Position numbers and translations under genes: made by a program. A DNA stretch of 42,079 bases from Pyrinomonadaceae bacterium MAG19_C2-C3 (GTDB lineage: Bacteria > Acidobacteriota > Blastocatellia > Pyrinomonadales > Pyrinomonadaceae): NCBI GenBank assembly GCA_024330265.1, contig JANDLT010000040.1, positions 1 through 42,079 on the forward strand, read 5' to 3'. A model generated the notes under the pieces. That model made no database searches. It worked only from the letters and a program-made list of their open reading frames with translations, and was not told the origin of the DNA. Positions 9,501 to 16,665 of this stretch are shown here, piece after piece. The first letter of the stretch is position 1, and each line of letters starts with the position of its first letter.

Positions 9501-9865
9501 TGAATCGCGGTAAAGCCTTCGCCGGTTAGTTCAGTCGGGAAACCTTCCTGAACATCGTCGAGGTCGTCGCGCGTCGGGCGCGGCTTGCGGCGAAACAGGG
9601 CGTTGAAGTCGTTGGTCATTTTCTCAAGCCCCGCTTCCGCCGCGTAGAAGGTGCGCGTGCGTTGCAGGTCGCTTCCGGCGACGTTGGCTTCGGTCGAGAC
9701 GGTCGCCAACACCGAAAGGGCGATGAGACTCAAGAGGGCGAGAACGATTAACGAAATCACGAGTGCCGCCCCGCGTTCGTTGTGCGTGGTGGTGTCGCAA
9801 GTTGAAGGCGAGAGGGTGACATCAAGAAAGGCAGTGTGTTGGAAATTCACTTCGCGGGGCGTCAT
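6575..9865 (-). CDS. Very large PilX-like minor pseudopilin (module A)
   Basis: The product has about 1,096 residues. A PilX-type N-terminus follows a leader of 32 residues: RGAALVISL leads a single membrane helix at about 33-55, then comes the FYAAEAGLE motif at 73-81 that marks PilX proteins. The rest is a large extracytoplasmic region rich in Asn, Thr and Gly, with an acidic loop WDSDDNGDETDPGED near residues 760-780 that resembles a calcium-binding loop. The C-terminus ends PPGTPLFQYVQPTGFRQVL. Classical PilX proteins have about 200 residues, so this one is far larger. The start at 9865 is chosen because GAGGAG lies about nine bases before it; an in-frame ATG run at 9937 lacks such a site. 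It is the last gene of the pseudopilin run. It may take part in pilus initiation or tip display, which is inference. Confidence 0.8.
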   Translation of the reverse strand: MTPREVNFQHTAFLDVTLSPSTCDTTTHNERGAALVISLIVLALLSLIALSVLATVSTEANVAGSDLQRTRTFYAAEAGLEKMTNDFNALFRRKPRPTRDDLDDVQEGFPTELTGEGFTAIQTIVQGPGANRYVAIPDGDFAGLQAGVIPYSMQTRVTMNTGTQVALQREMNNYLIPIFQFGVFGSKDLEFWPKPPMTFNGRVHANGNIYFGGNVTFESRVTTAAEAVVGNGTRSGGTTNTKLRNNGTLAYTSDPRFAFTDSNNNRFTVSLTQGSVTNGPKLTPQPRADKRGDFSDSPAGTDNSTTTWKNNLISNPVSGTPNKLGSFLLTKSTGASKLELPLELGGKDASEIIRRRLPSDVVGSPLSDGRYHTKATIRVLIDDETAGSGAANAAGIPAGRGVLLSAFVPSELNGGNALRPVNDSGSYAATLNWKQGDVSLNNSASVVRGVKKYAPSSLTNYTVNSQTGGYNANTTTVINGVTWADKVGNAIVPSGAGIKGRILIEVVPAATAAVPNPAGIDVTQEILSMGVTVGEPNVIFQLQRPAWAAFMQGGRDRKDNGTSTSTRHNYLNYFLDNGNTDSLINNPTNRRCLADGEIASAATVSSTGYLTALDTALDDSPTTGNPFTPSVWGRDDVPPTAGLNEIVPINIYNPREGRIHEFALANTRVYTRGITSVIDINMRNLARWVDGVYDSTLLSGTDAVSSNIGDADGYVVYISDRRGDRIKSERESHIERATGKLVLDGAAYLTTNGTVDNENIYNWDSDDNGDETDPGEDVIDAGYDPSLARAKKGILQVDLRELPSPVAAPTPSSGVPRFHADYVNDWGTTLETQPPDPTKPFPYGSQYHFRRAVRLMNGEDLRISTAANRLSTTKGITVATENMVYIWGNYNTTGINAAPTSGSSLNDTAATSRYTGDQIPTSIVADAFFPLSKTWYDVQPAMYPQGGNARIADAGFTNDSDAIAVTEETAVRAGIIAGSTLSALNDSPPSGYYGSSTYYLAWLNGGVHNYPRFLEKWTDNNAAWEDKRWNYVGSFIYLYNSMQAVGPWAVYDNAVYSPPERNWAFDITFTDPDRLPPGTPLFQYVQPTGFRQVLAD

Positions 9866-9958
9866 GGTCTTACTCCTCATCATCGTCATAGAAAAAGTGC
9901 GGGGTTCGTGGCTCATCATCTTTGTCATCATCATCAATGTGTGACGATAGCGGTGCGG

Positions 9959-11104
9959 CTATAAAGCTTTGTTGAATTGCAGATTGCGAATGCTCGTGCC
10001 GGTGGTCGAAGATATTGTTTGGCGCGACTCGGTGACGACGCCAGTATTGGCGTTGGTTTTAGCATTGATGTTGTGTGTGGTTTCCGCCGTCACCGTGACC
10101 TCGACTTGGCGCACGGACTTTTGTTGTGTGTCCGTTGCGAAGACATCAACCGAGCCGACTAAATTACCGCTCGCACTGACGGCGTTGAGGGCATAGCGAA
10201 ATTGCAAATTCGAGATGTGTTCGGCGATAACGCTGTCGGTGTAACCCGCGCCCGAAACGCCAAGCACGCGCCGTATCAGAATGCCGTTGGTCACGCCGCC
10301 CACCGTGCTGTCGCGGACAAAGTAGGTGATGATTCGCATACGCTCAATCGAGAACGCACCGTTGGTAGTATTGTTGGTCACATAGTTAAGCGGCGAATCG
10401 CTGCCGCTCTGGTTCAAGCCGTAGGGGTCTGTGTTGGCGAAGGTAAGCAGACTTTGAGTTCCAGATACTGCTTTCGCCGTCACCGCCCCGAAGGTCGAGC
10501 GCGTGCCGTCGGTGCTTGATAGAAAGTAAATCTCACCGACGTTGTAGTTCGACGCCGGAGCGGAGACTAGCGCGTTAAAAGCGGAACTAGATTGTTTGCT
10601 GGCGTTGACGGGCGGCGGCGGTGCAATCGCTCCACCGGCGGCGAGGGCGGTATCGCGTGCGAGGATAGCGATGCGGTCGGTGTTTGGACGCAGTGTCCAC
10701 GCCGGATTGGGATTTGGTAAAGGCGCGGGTGCGACGCTGGCGGGGGTCGTTAAATTTATGGCATTTTGGTCATCGGCGTTTAGAATTTCAATAGTCGCAA
10801 AGCCGCCGCTCGCGTTATAGAGGTCGCGTGAGATGAAGGAATTTATAAAGCCGACGGGAAGACGTATGCCGCCCCTTTGTTGCATCGCATCGCCCGCGAC
10901 GAGGAGGTCGCGGGCGATGTATTCCTGCGCGAAACGCAAATTTCCTTGCGCGTCGGTTAATTCATAAGTCGCCGTGCTTACCTTCAAGGAACGTCCGAGC
11001 AGCGTGAACGCCGCTGCCATGATGATTGAAAAAATCGTGACGGCGATAAGCAGTTCGATGAGCGAGAAGCCCGCTTGATTGTGCGCTATGCGGTGGGAAG
11101 GCAT
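9959..11104 (-). CDS. PilW-like minor pseudopilin (module A)
   Basis: The product of about 381 residues begins with a short leader and a class III signal sequence: cleavage is expected after Gly12 in QAGFSLIELL, with the conserved Glu at mature position 5, followed by a hydrophobic helix. The pattern FSLIELLIAVTIF and the downstream RFAQEYIARDLLVAGDAM segment fit PilW, a minor pseudopilin processed by the prepilin peptidase and inserted at the pilus base. The start at 11104 has a GGAG ten bases upstream, whereas an in-frame start at 11161 adds a basic extension of 19 residues with no ribosome-binding site. It follows the PilV gene by 64 bases and precedes the large PilX gene by 93. Confidence 0.83.
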   Translation of the reverse strand: MPSHRIAHNQAGFSLIELLIAVTIFSIIMAAAFTLLGRSLKVSTATYELTDAQGNLRFAQEYIARDLLVAGDAMQQRGGIRLPVGFINSFISRDLYNASGGFATIEILNADDQNAINLTTPASVAPAPLPNPNPAWTLRPNTDRIAILARDTALAAGGAIAPPPPVNASKQSSSAFNALVSAPASNYNVGEIYFLSSTDGTRSTFGAVTAKAVSGTQSLLTFANTDPYGLNQSGSDSPLNYVTNNTTNGAFSIERMRIITYFVRDSTVGGVTNGILIRRVLGVSGAGYTDSVIAEHISNLQFRYALNAVSASGNLVGSVDVFATDTQQKSVRQVEVTVTAETTHNINAKTNANTGVVTESRQTISSTTGTSIRNLQFNKAL

Positions 11105-11168
11105 GAGAGTAAGTCTCCGGTGTGAATGGCGAATCGTGGGCGGGAATCTTGGGCGGAACAAAACTTTT

Positions 11169-11765
11169 TTAATTCTGGTTCAAGTCGTTGTTCAAATAGC
11201 TGGTTCCGGCAATCGTGTAGATGCTGCCGTTCTGTCCGGGAAAGCGCGTCGTGACGACGATTTTGCGAAGGTTGATGTTGCCATCTAAAAATGAGATTTC
11301 AATGCGGCGCGCGAAGTTCGGGCGCGCCAGCGTGTTGTCGCGCACATCATCGGCGTTGCCCCAGATGCCGTCCGCTCCGGCGGTTATCGAAAGGTCGTCG
11401 GGTGTGCCGTAAATTCCGTCCGTGCCGGGAACAATCGAGACGGGTTCAAAGGCGGTCGAGAAACCGGCGAATGGTGTGGTCGCGTCAGAGTTATCAACCG
11501 CACCGGCGTTGGCAATCTGCCCGAACGTCAGTTGACCCGCGTTTCGCAAAGTCTGCATCTGTTCAAGCACGGCGGTCGTCATCAGCTTGGCGTCCGTGAC
11601 GTGGCGACTCATGTTGCTGGCGGCTAAGGCGTAAGTCACCGCTCCGGCAGTGGCGAGGAGTCCGATGGTCAAAATCAGAATCGCAATCGTCATTTCAATT
11701 AACGTGAATCCTGCTTCGCCGCAGTTGCGCGCGGGGTCTTGGCTCATCGGTGGGTGCTGTTTCAT
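11169..11765 (-). CDS. PilV-like minor pseudopilin (module A)
   Basis: The 198-residue product has a prepilin cleavage site after Gly19 (EAGFTLIEM), Glu at mature position 5 and a single N-terminal helix. The TLIEMTIAILILTIGLLA pattern is that of PilV. Its C-terminal half holds two Asp-rich loops, TDGIYGTPDD and ADGIWGNADD, which look like metal-binding turns and recur in the neighbouring FimT-like protein. No clear ribosome-binding site precedes the ATG at 11765 or the next in-frame ATG (Met7), so the exact start is uncertain. It lies 43 bases after the FimT-like gene and belongs to the same run. Confidence 0.82.
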   Translation of the reverse strand: MKQHPPMSQDPARNCGEAGFTLIEMTIAILILTIGLLATAGAVTYALAASNMSRHVTDAKLMTTAVLEQMQTLRNAGQLTFGQIANAGAVDNSDATTPFAGFSTAFEPVSIVPGTDGIYGTPDDLSITAGADGIWGNADDVRDNTLARPNFARRIEISFLDGNINLRKIVVTTRFPGQNGSIYTIAGTSYLNNDLNQN

Positions 11766-11808
11766 GGTGTGTGGTGTGAGTCGCGGCTGTTGCGGAGAAG
11801 GTTGAAAG

Positions 11809-12507
11809 TTACTCGATATATGAAGGCGTTGCGCCGTCAGCGAATCGCCAAAACTTTATCCTGCCGCCCGCCCCGCGAACGGAAACCGCGCTTGCCGTTT
11901 GGCGTGGTCGGCGCGTGCTGTGAAAGAACAGGGCGAAGTTGACGGGATTGCCGGTACTGTCAATAACCGAGCCGTCCGGCTGAAAAGTGATGTTGAGCGT
12001 GCCGGAAGTAAGAGCGGTCATCGGCGTCGTATCGCCGAGCGTCGTCGGGGCGGTGGGTGCGCCTGGAACGGCGGTCGCGGCGACGATTTCACTCCTCGTG
12101 ATGCCGCCGACGGCAAGCGGCACGCTTCGCACGCGCGTCGCATTCGGCGTCATCGGATAGCCCGCTTGCGTCAACACCGTTTGACCCGAACCCGGAATGT
12201 CATCGGCGTTGCCTTCGATGCCGTCCGCCCCGACGTTGGTGTGGCGGATGATGATGAGTTCCCGATTCGCATCGCTGTACTGGAACGTCACGGCGCGGCG
12301 TTGCGACATCGCGTGTTGACGCGCAAAGCGCATCTGCGTCATCACTTCACGCGGCAGAGCGGCGAAGCGCAACGCATTGCGCGAACCGACTAATTGCGGA
12401 ATGGCGAGCGTGCTGACAACGGCAATGATGGCAAACACAATTAGTAATTCGAGATGCGATATGCCGCGCTCCGATTCTTTGAGTTGATCCTTTTTCTCTT
12501 TCTTCAC
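11809..12507 (-). CDS. FimT/GspH-like pseudopilin (module A)
   Basis: The product has about 232 residues if the GTG at 12507 is the start. Cleavage is expected after Gly15, giving ISHLELLIVF; the residue after the cleavage site is Ile instead of the usual Phe, but Glu5 is kept. The region MTQMRFARQHAMSQRRAVTF is typical of GspH/FimT. A loop GADGIEGNADD repeats the Asp-rich motif of the PilV neighbour. An alternative TTG at 12561 lies inside a hairpin and lacks a ribosome-binding site, while an AAAGG precedes the GTG, so I prefer the GTG. FimT-type proteins in some bacteria bind DNA during uptake, but nothing here shows that. Confidence 0.75.
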   Translation of the reverse strand: MKKEKKDQLKESERGISHLELLIVFAIIAVVSTLAIPQLVGSRNALRFAALPREVMTQMRFARQHAMSQRRAVTFQYSDANRELIIIRHTNVGADGIEGNADDIPGSGQTVLTQAGYPMTPNATRVRSVPLAVGGITRSEIVAATAVPGAPTAPTTLGDTTPMTALTSGTLNITFQPDGSVIDSTGNPVNFALFFHSTRRPRQTASAVSVRGAGGRIKFWRFADGATPSYIE

Positions 12508-12552
12508 TTTTCCATTTACCTTTTTACTGCATCGTCCACCTCGTACACACGA

Positions 12553-12583
12553 AGCCTCCAACGGACGACATGCGTTGGAGGCT
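12553..12583. repeat. Hairpin between the two pseudopilin modules
   Basis: Arms AGCCTCCAACG (12553-12563) and CGTTGGAGGCT (12573-12583) are perfectly complementary, with a nine-base loop. It lies in the gap between the PilX gene of module B and the FimT gene of module A. No T tract follows on the minus strand, so it is more likely an RNA-processing or stability hairpin than a terminator. Confidence 0.55.
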
Positions 12584-12657
12584 CGCTTTTCAGAGCGTAT
12601 TCGTATTTACTGCCGAACTGTTCAAAGGTTTTGCCTTATAAGCTATTGAACCCGTGT

Positions 12658-14295
12658 CTAAAATTCGCGCACGCCGAGGACACGAATCCCGGCGACGCTA
12701 AGTGCTTCAGTCACTTCCTCAGTATTCATCTTAATTTCCGACTTGCTGGTGCTGCCGCTGAGGTCAAAGGTCGAGGCGAGGAAGTTGCCCGTCCCGATCT
12801 GGTCGAACTTGGCAACGACGATAGCTCCCTGAATCTTGCAGTCGCCGCTGCCGCTACGAAGTACCCTGCCGCCGCCAAGCACCAGAATCAAACCTTTGAA
12901 GTCAACAGACCCACTAAGCGTTAAATCGCCGGTCACGACCAGCAACCCCGCGCCATCTCCACTAAGCACCGCGTCCCCTTCGACGAAGGTGAGCAAGCGG
13001 CTGGATGATGTGCTGGTGGAGCCAAATCCTCCACTGCCCGGTGAGGATATTTGGAAGTGGCGTCCTTGAGCCTTAGCGACTTCCCTGATGTCGGCGAGCA
13101 AGGATCGCGCGGCATCCGCCGAAGGCAACAACTCACGTTCATCTGTAGAGAGTGTTTCCGGTTCAGCGTCCTTCACCGTATCTGTGTTCACACCGAGATA
13201 AGCACCCGTGGAGTCCACATCATTGGTGAAACCAATCGTCGGATATTCAGTGCCTTTCGGACCTCCTTCATCTTTTCCGGTGATTCGCGTCGAGTTGTTG
13301 CTGCCGGGATTGAACGTCATACCGCCGCCCGAATCCGCGACCACAGTCTTACCACTGCCGTCAACCGTTGTGGTTTGCGCTCCCTGCATATAGATGGTCA
13401 CTAGAGGTTCATATTTGAGCGCGGTTCTTGTGACGAGCAACTCCATCTCCTTGCGTGCGCCCCTCGGTCCGTATCCGGTGACATGCAAGATTATGCGTTG
13501 ATAACCGTCATCGCCGTCGTCTCCCGGACTACCCGGACCGCCCGGATCACAATGGTCGTGAGAACAGTATTTCTGAGGATTGGAACCAATAATGGCAGGG
13601 TTGGCGTCATCCTTTAGTCTCCGGTCTGTCGTGATTGCCGTGGCGGTATCATCTTCAAACCGGCAATGCAAGTAATCCCACGAGCAATGCGCGCAGTTGT
13701 ATCCATGCCAATCCGGTCGCGTCGGTTTTACTGTGATTCCCGATGGTTTGTTAAACCCATCGTCACCGCCTCTCGTCGGCACAACGGGCGGAGTACCGGC
13801 TATCGGCTTGTCGGGTGCGGTAATCTTGACGCTGTACGCCATGCCGCCGAAAGGCGAGTAGGGCGAGGTGAGCGGCACGCGCTCGTCAACAGCGTTCTTC
13901 TTATAACTGTAAGGCAGCCACTTGGACATTCGCGCAAGCTCGGCGGCGGTCGAAGCATCGCTGCCGTCATTTGAAGTGGCGGGGATTGCCGCTCCTTTGA
14001 AGCTCACCCGATTGGGGGCGGTGGTAATGGCAGTACCGTCCGTGGTAATCGCAATGTTGCCGCGTAAGGCGTTGAGTGCCGCCTGCATTCCGGCTTCCGC
14101 CGCGTAGTAGGCTTGGGCTTCCGCCGTCACATCCGCCGCCGCAGTCTTCGACATCGTGGTCGTCAAAACCAATACGCCGCCGATGGCGAGCAGTAGCCCG
14201 CCAATCAGCAGAGCCGTCACTAATGCCGCCCCGCGTTCGCCGTGGCGAGGGTCGGACACGGATGGGCGGTGAAGCGTCGTGGTGCGTTTTTTCAT
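12658..14295 (-). CDS. PilX-like minor pseudopilin with Cys/His cluster (module B)
   Basis: The 545-residue product begins with a basic leader, then ERGAALVTALLIGG and one membrane helix (about 22-46), followed by the PilX motif AYYAAEAGMQ at 62-71. Residues 199-249 hold a cluster of cysteines (201, 204, 211, 244, 249) and histidines (210, 246, 248), which could bind metal or form disulfides. A short collagen-like Pro-Gly stretch (251-258) and an Asp-Gly stretch follow. The C-terminal part (about 440-515) shows repeated hydrophobic/glycine strands (GDLTLSGSVDFKGLILVLGG), suggesting a beta-solenoid. A ribosome-binding site AAAGGG lies nine bases before the ATG. It is 39 bases after the PilW gene. 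Confidence 0.8.
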   Translation of the reverse strand: MKKRTTTLHRPSVSDPRHGERGAALVTALLIGGLLLAIGGVLVLTTTMSKTAAADVTAEAQAYYAAEAGMQAALNALRGNIAITTDGTAITTAPNRVSFKGAAIPATSNDGSDASTAAELARMSKWLPYSYKKNAVDERVPLTSPYSPFGGMAYSVKITAPDKPIAGTPPVVPTRGGDDGFNKPSGITVKPTRPDWHGYNCAHCSWDYLHCRFEDDTATAITTDRRLKDDANPAIIGSNPQKYCSHDHCDPGGPGSPGDDGDDGYQRIILHVTGYGPRGARKEMELLVTRTALKYEPLVTIYMQGAQTTTVDGSGKTVVADSGGGMTFNPGSNNSTRITGKDEGGPKGTEYPTIGFTNDVDSTGAYLGVNTDTVKDAEPETLSTDERELLPSADAARSLLADIREVAKAQGRHFQISSPGSGGFGSTSTSSSRLLTFVEGDAVLSGDGAGLLVVTGDLTLSGSVDFKGLILVLGGGRVLRSGSGDCKIQGAIVVAKFDQIGTGNFLASTFDLSGSTSKSEIKMNTEEVTEALSVAGIRVLGVREF

Positions 14296-14334
14296 ATAGA
14301 TAATCCCTTTCGCCTTGAATCAAGCGCGACGTGC

Positions 14335-15009
14335 TTAGTAGGCGAGCAATCGCCGATTGCGGAGCATTACTTCGGAAGAGAGGAAGACGGAGGATTGGGG
14401 TTGGTAGCCGGACATACGGGGTACGCCCACCTGCGGCAGTAAGACGCGAATGGTGATTTCGATGCGTTCCGCTTGATCCGGGGCGGGGGCGGTGGTGACG
14501 GGGTTGACGGCGGGTGTGCCGTCAAGTTTCAAATAACGAAAGGCGAGTCCGGGTTCCGCCGCGCCTTCGAGACGGCTGGAGAGAACTTGGGCTTGACCGC
14601 TGTTAATGTCGGAGCGAACGAGCGCGCTGCCTCTTCCGTCTGGATTGGCTTGTAAAGTGAAGCTGATGTCTTCGTCCGCATCGGTCACGGTCTTGCGTGT
14701 CGCGGCGGTGGTGGAAAAAGCATTCAAGTTGGCGCGCACGCGAATAAATCCTTCGTCGGAGTTCGCCGCGACGACGCCGTTTGAGGTTAAGCCGAAACCG
14801 GCGTTGGCGATGTCGCGCGACATGACGTTAAGGGCTTGTTGGGCATCGGCGAGGGCGGCGGTGCGCGTGTCTTCGCGCGCTCCGATATTGAGCGACCCGA
14901 CGAGAAGGTTACTCGAAATGCCAAGTAAGACCATGGTCACGGTTAAAGCAATCATCAACTCGACGAGTGAGAATCCGGCTTCCGGGTTGTTGTCGTTTTG
15001 CGAACGCAT
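14335..15009 (-). CDS. PilW-like minor pseudopilin (module B)
   Basis: The 224-residue product has a prepilin site after Gly12 (EAGFSLVELM), Glu at mature position 5 and a hydrophobic helix to about residue 35. The following region DAQQALNVMSRDIANAGFG is the typical PilW pattern also seen in the module A copy. It is shorter than that copy (381 residues). The upstream gap (15010-15148) contains an AT-rich hairpin with arms at 15075-15082 and 15095-15102. A GAAG lies about ten bases before the ATG, a weak ribosome-binding site. Confidence 0.83.
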   Translation of the reverse strand: MRSQNDNNPEAGFSLVELMIALTVTMVLLGISSNLLVGSLNIGAREDTRTAALADAQQALNVMSRDIANAGFGLTSNGVVAANSDEGFIRVRANLNAFSTTAATRKTVTDADEDISFTLQANPDGRGSALVRSDINSGQAQVLSSRLEGAAEPGLAFRYLKLDGTPAVNPVTTAPAPDQAERIEITIRVLLPQVGVPRMSGYQPQSSVFLSSEVMLRNRRLLAY

Positions 15010-15148
15010 AATGATAGTGCTTCGTAAAGTTGTTTTTTGGTAGTCAAGTTTTCTGCTTGGATTAAGATTTCAAATCTGAAATATCAAATTTGAAATTTCA
15101 GACGGTAACCTAACGAACATAAATTAAATGACAATGGAGTCCATTCAA

Positions 15149-15628
15149 TCATGCCGGGTCGTTCGGCTTTTGGTTTGGACCTACTGTTTGCGAAGCGCGA
15201 ATGGTGACTAACGTCACCGTTCCGCCCACTTCGGATTTGACACCGACGGGCGTCGCTTTGACAGTAATCAGTTTGCGCTCGGCTCCCGTTTTAGCGGTCA
15301 GCAAATCTTGGTCGGCAATCGTCGTCACAACGCTGAAGGTTCGCCCTCCGGTCACAACCGATTCTGTGGTGCTGCCCGCAACGAGGGAACTGTAGGACGC
15401 ACTACGCATTTTCTCTGAGGTCATCTGCGCGACGGCAAGCGCACCGGCGCGGCTGTTGGCTCCCGAATTGTTGTTGATGGAATAAACAAAGAGCGTCGCG
15501 CAGGCGAGACCGATGATCAACATGATGACGAGTGCCACCATCGTCTCCACCAGCGTAAAGCCTTCTTCCCTGCCTTTTCCCGTATCAGATGCTGATGTGG
15601 AAAGCGACTTAAACATTGACGATTTCAT
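15149..15628 (-). CDS. PilV-like minor pseudopilin (module B)
   Basis: The 159-residue product has a leader of 23 residues ending EEG, then FTLVETMVALVIMLIIGLA, which matches PilV, with Glu at mature position 5. The start at 15628 is preceded by GGAG at a spacing of eight bases; the in-frame ATG at 15658 has no such site. The remaining domain is short and Thr/Val-rich. It lies 67 bases after the FimT-like gene of the same module. Confidence 0.83.
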   Translation of the reverse strand: MKSSMFKSLSTSASDTGKGREEGFTLVETMVALVIMLIIGLACATLFVYSINNNSGANSRAGALAVAQMTSEKMRSASYSSLVAGSTTESVVTGGRTFSVVTTIADQDLLTAKTGAERKLITVKATPVGVKSEVGGTVTLVTIRASQTVGPNQKPNDPA

Positions 15629-15695
15629 TTCTGTTCTCCATTCGACGCTTCGGCTCAATCAACGCTTCTTGCCGAACTTTCATTCACTGCCGCGA

Positions 15696-16469
15696 TTACT
15701 TGCAATTACCCTTCGAGTCAATTGTTTGATTCGGAGCGCACCGGCAAATACCGGAAGCAGGCTTCTCATCTCTTTTACATAACGGCTTCGGAGTTGGCGA
15801 AGGAGTCGGCGTGCCGGTTGGCGTCGGCGTGCCGGTTGGCGTGGGATCGGCATTGGCATTGCCGAGCGCGCGTTTATCAACGTCGGAGTTCGGGCTGGTA
15901 TATGGAGTGGCGGACACTATCACGTCGAAATTGCCGTTGATGGCAACATCGCCCCCGCCGCTCACAGCGATTGCGATGTCGCTTTGCCCGTATCCTTGAA
16001 GGGTCGGCGCGCCGCTGGTATCGGCAACCCGTCCGCGCTTATCGAACGCGATGGCAGCCGGTGTTGCCCCTTCCTCAATGTTAAACTTGACTCCCTGCGG
16101 CAGTCTGACGATGCGTGTTTCAAGCACGCCGTCGCCATCGAAATCTATCTTGACCTCATAGCTATTGGCATCAATCACCCGCACGCTCGCGCGTTCGGCT
16201 CCCTCGGCATGGCGTCGCATCGAGTCGAAACGCGCACGCTCCAAATTGCTTGCCATCTCGCGCGTACTGCCCGTCAAGCGCGCCGAGGCACGCGCCCGCG
16301 AAACGCCGATTATCCCCATCGCCACCACCACCACAATCACCCCGACGACGATAACCATTTCTAAAAAGCTGAAACCGCCCTCGCCTGTCGAAGCCTGTCG
16401 TGATAATTGCTTACCTGATTGTGATTGAATAATTTTCACTGTTTTCATCTCCCTAACTTTCGCTTGCAT
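15696..16469 (-). CDS. FimT/GspH-like pseudopilin with Cys-rich tail (module B)
   Basis: The 257-residue product has a leader of 32 residues, cleavage after Gly32 (GEGGFSFLEM) and Glu at mature position 5. A GspH-like domain follows (NLERARFDSMRRHAEGAERA). Residues about 207-229 are a Pro-Thr linker with repeats of PTGT, and the last 28 residues carry four cysteines (231, 242, 244, 256) that could form two disulfides. A linker plus small cysteine-rich domain at the end of a minor pseudopilin is unusual and suggests a surface-exposed module. It is the first pseudopilin gene of the run and lies about 140 bases after a candidate sigma-54 promoter. The start is uncertain: Met8 is also possible, but AGGGAG lies too close to it. 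Confidence 0.8.
   Translation of the reverse strand: MQAKVREMKTVKIIQSQSGKQLSRQASTGEGGFSFLEMVIVVGVIVVVVAMGIIGVSRARASARLTGSTREMASNLERARFDSMRRHAEGAERASVRVIDANSYEVKIDFDGDGVLETRIVRLPQGVKFNIEEGATPAAIAFDKRGRVADTSGAPTLQGYGQSDIAIAVSGGGDVAINGNFDVIVSATPYTSPNSDVDKRALGNANADPTPTGTPTPTGTPTPSPTPKPLCKRDEKPASGICRCAPNQTIDSKGNCK
15803..15842. repeat. Tandem 18-bp repeat encoding the Pro-Thr linker
   Basis: Two copies of a unit containing GGCGTGCCGGTTGGCGT stand next to each other inside the FimT-like gene, with a partial copy before them. They encode the PTGTPTPTGTPTP linker. Because the unit is a multiple of three, copy-number changes would lengthen or shorten the linker without a frameshift. Confidence 0.6.
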
Positions 16470-16619
16470 TTCGCGTCCACAGAGTCACTTTGACCTTCCA
16501 ACTTCCACCACAGCAATCATGTTGACGGTATGGCAGGCGAGTCGCCTGATGATGGATATAAGAATCATTGGGATTTAGAGACTGCGCCTCTCTTTAGTGC
16601 AGAGCGCGTCGTAACACAT

Positions 16620-16635
16620 TGCAAGGGCGATGCCA
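16620..16635 (-). promoter_or_regulatory. Candidate sigma-54 promoter for the pseudopilin run
   Basis: On the minus strand the sequence reads TGGCATCGCCCTTGCA. It has the GG and GC doublets ten bases apart that define -24/-12 sigma-54 promoters, and most flanking consensus bases (TGGCA and TTGCA). It is placed in the 196-base gap between the Roadblock gene and the first pseudopilin gene, giving a leader of about 140 bases. The leader holds a small hairpin at 16534-16548 (CAGGCG...CGCCTG). Pilin genes are sigma-54-dependent in several bacteria, but no activator gene is visible here. Confidence 0.5.
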
Positions 16636-16665
16636 GCATGATTGGCGTCGCTTTAAGATTGCGGC

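Noticed and set aside
9866..9937. Extended N-terminus of the large PilX protein
   Set aside because: The extra 24 residues are Met-rich and low in complexity, and the good ribosome-binding site lies before the ATG at 9865.
12508..12561. TTG at 12561 as start of the module A FimT gene
   Set aside because: It lies inside a hairpin and has no ribosome-binding site; the GTG at 12507 gives a normal prepilin leader.
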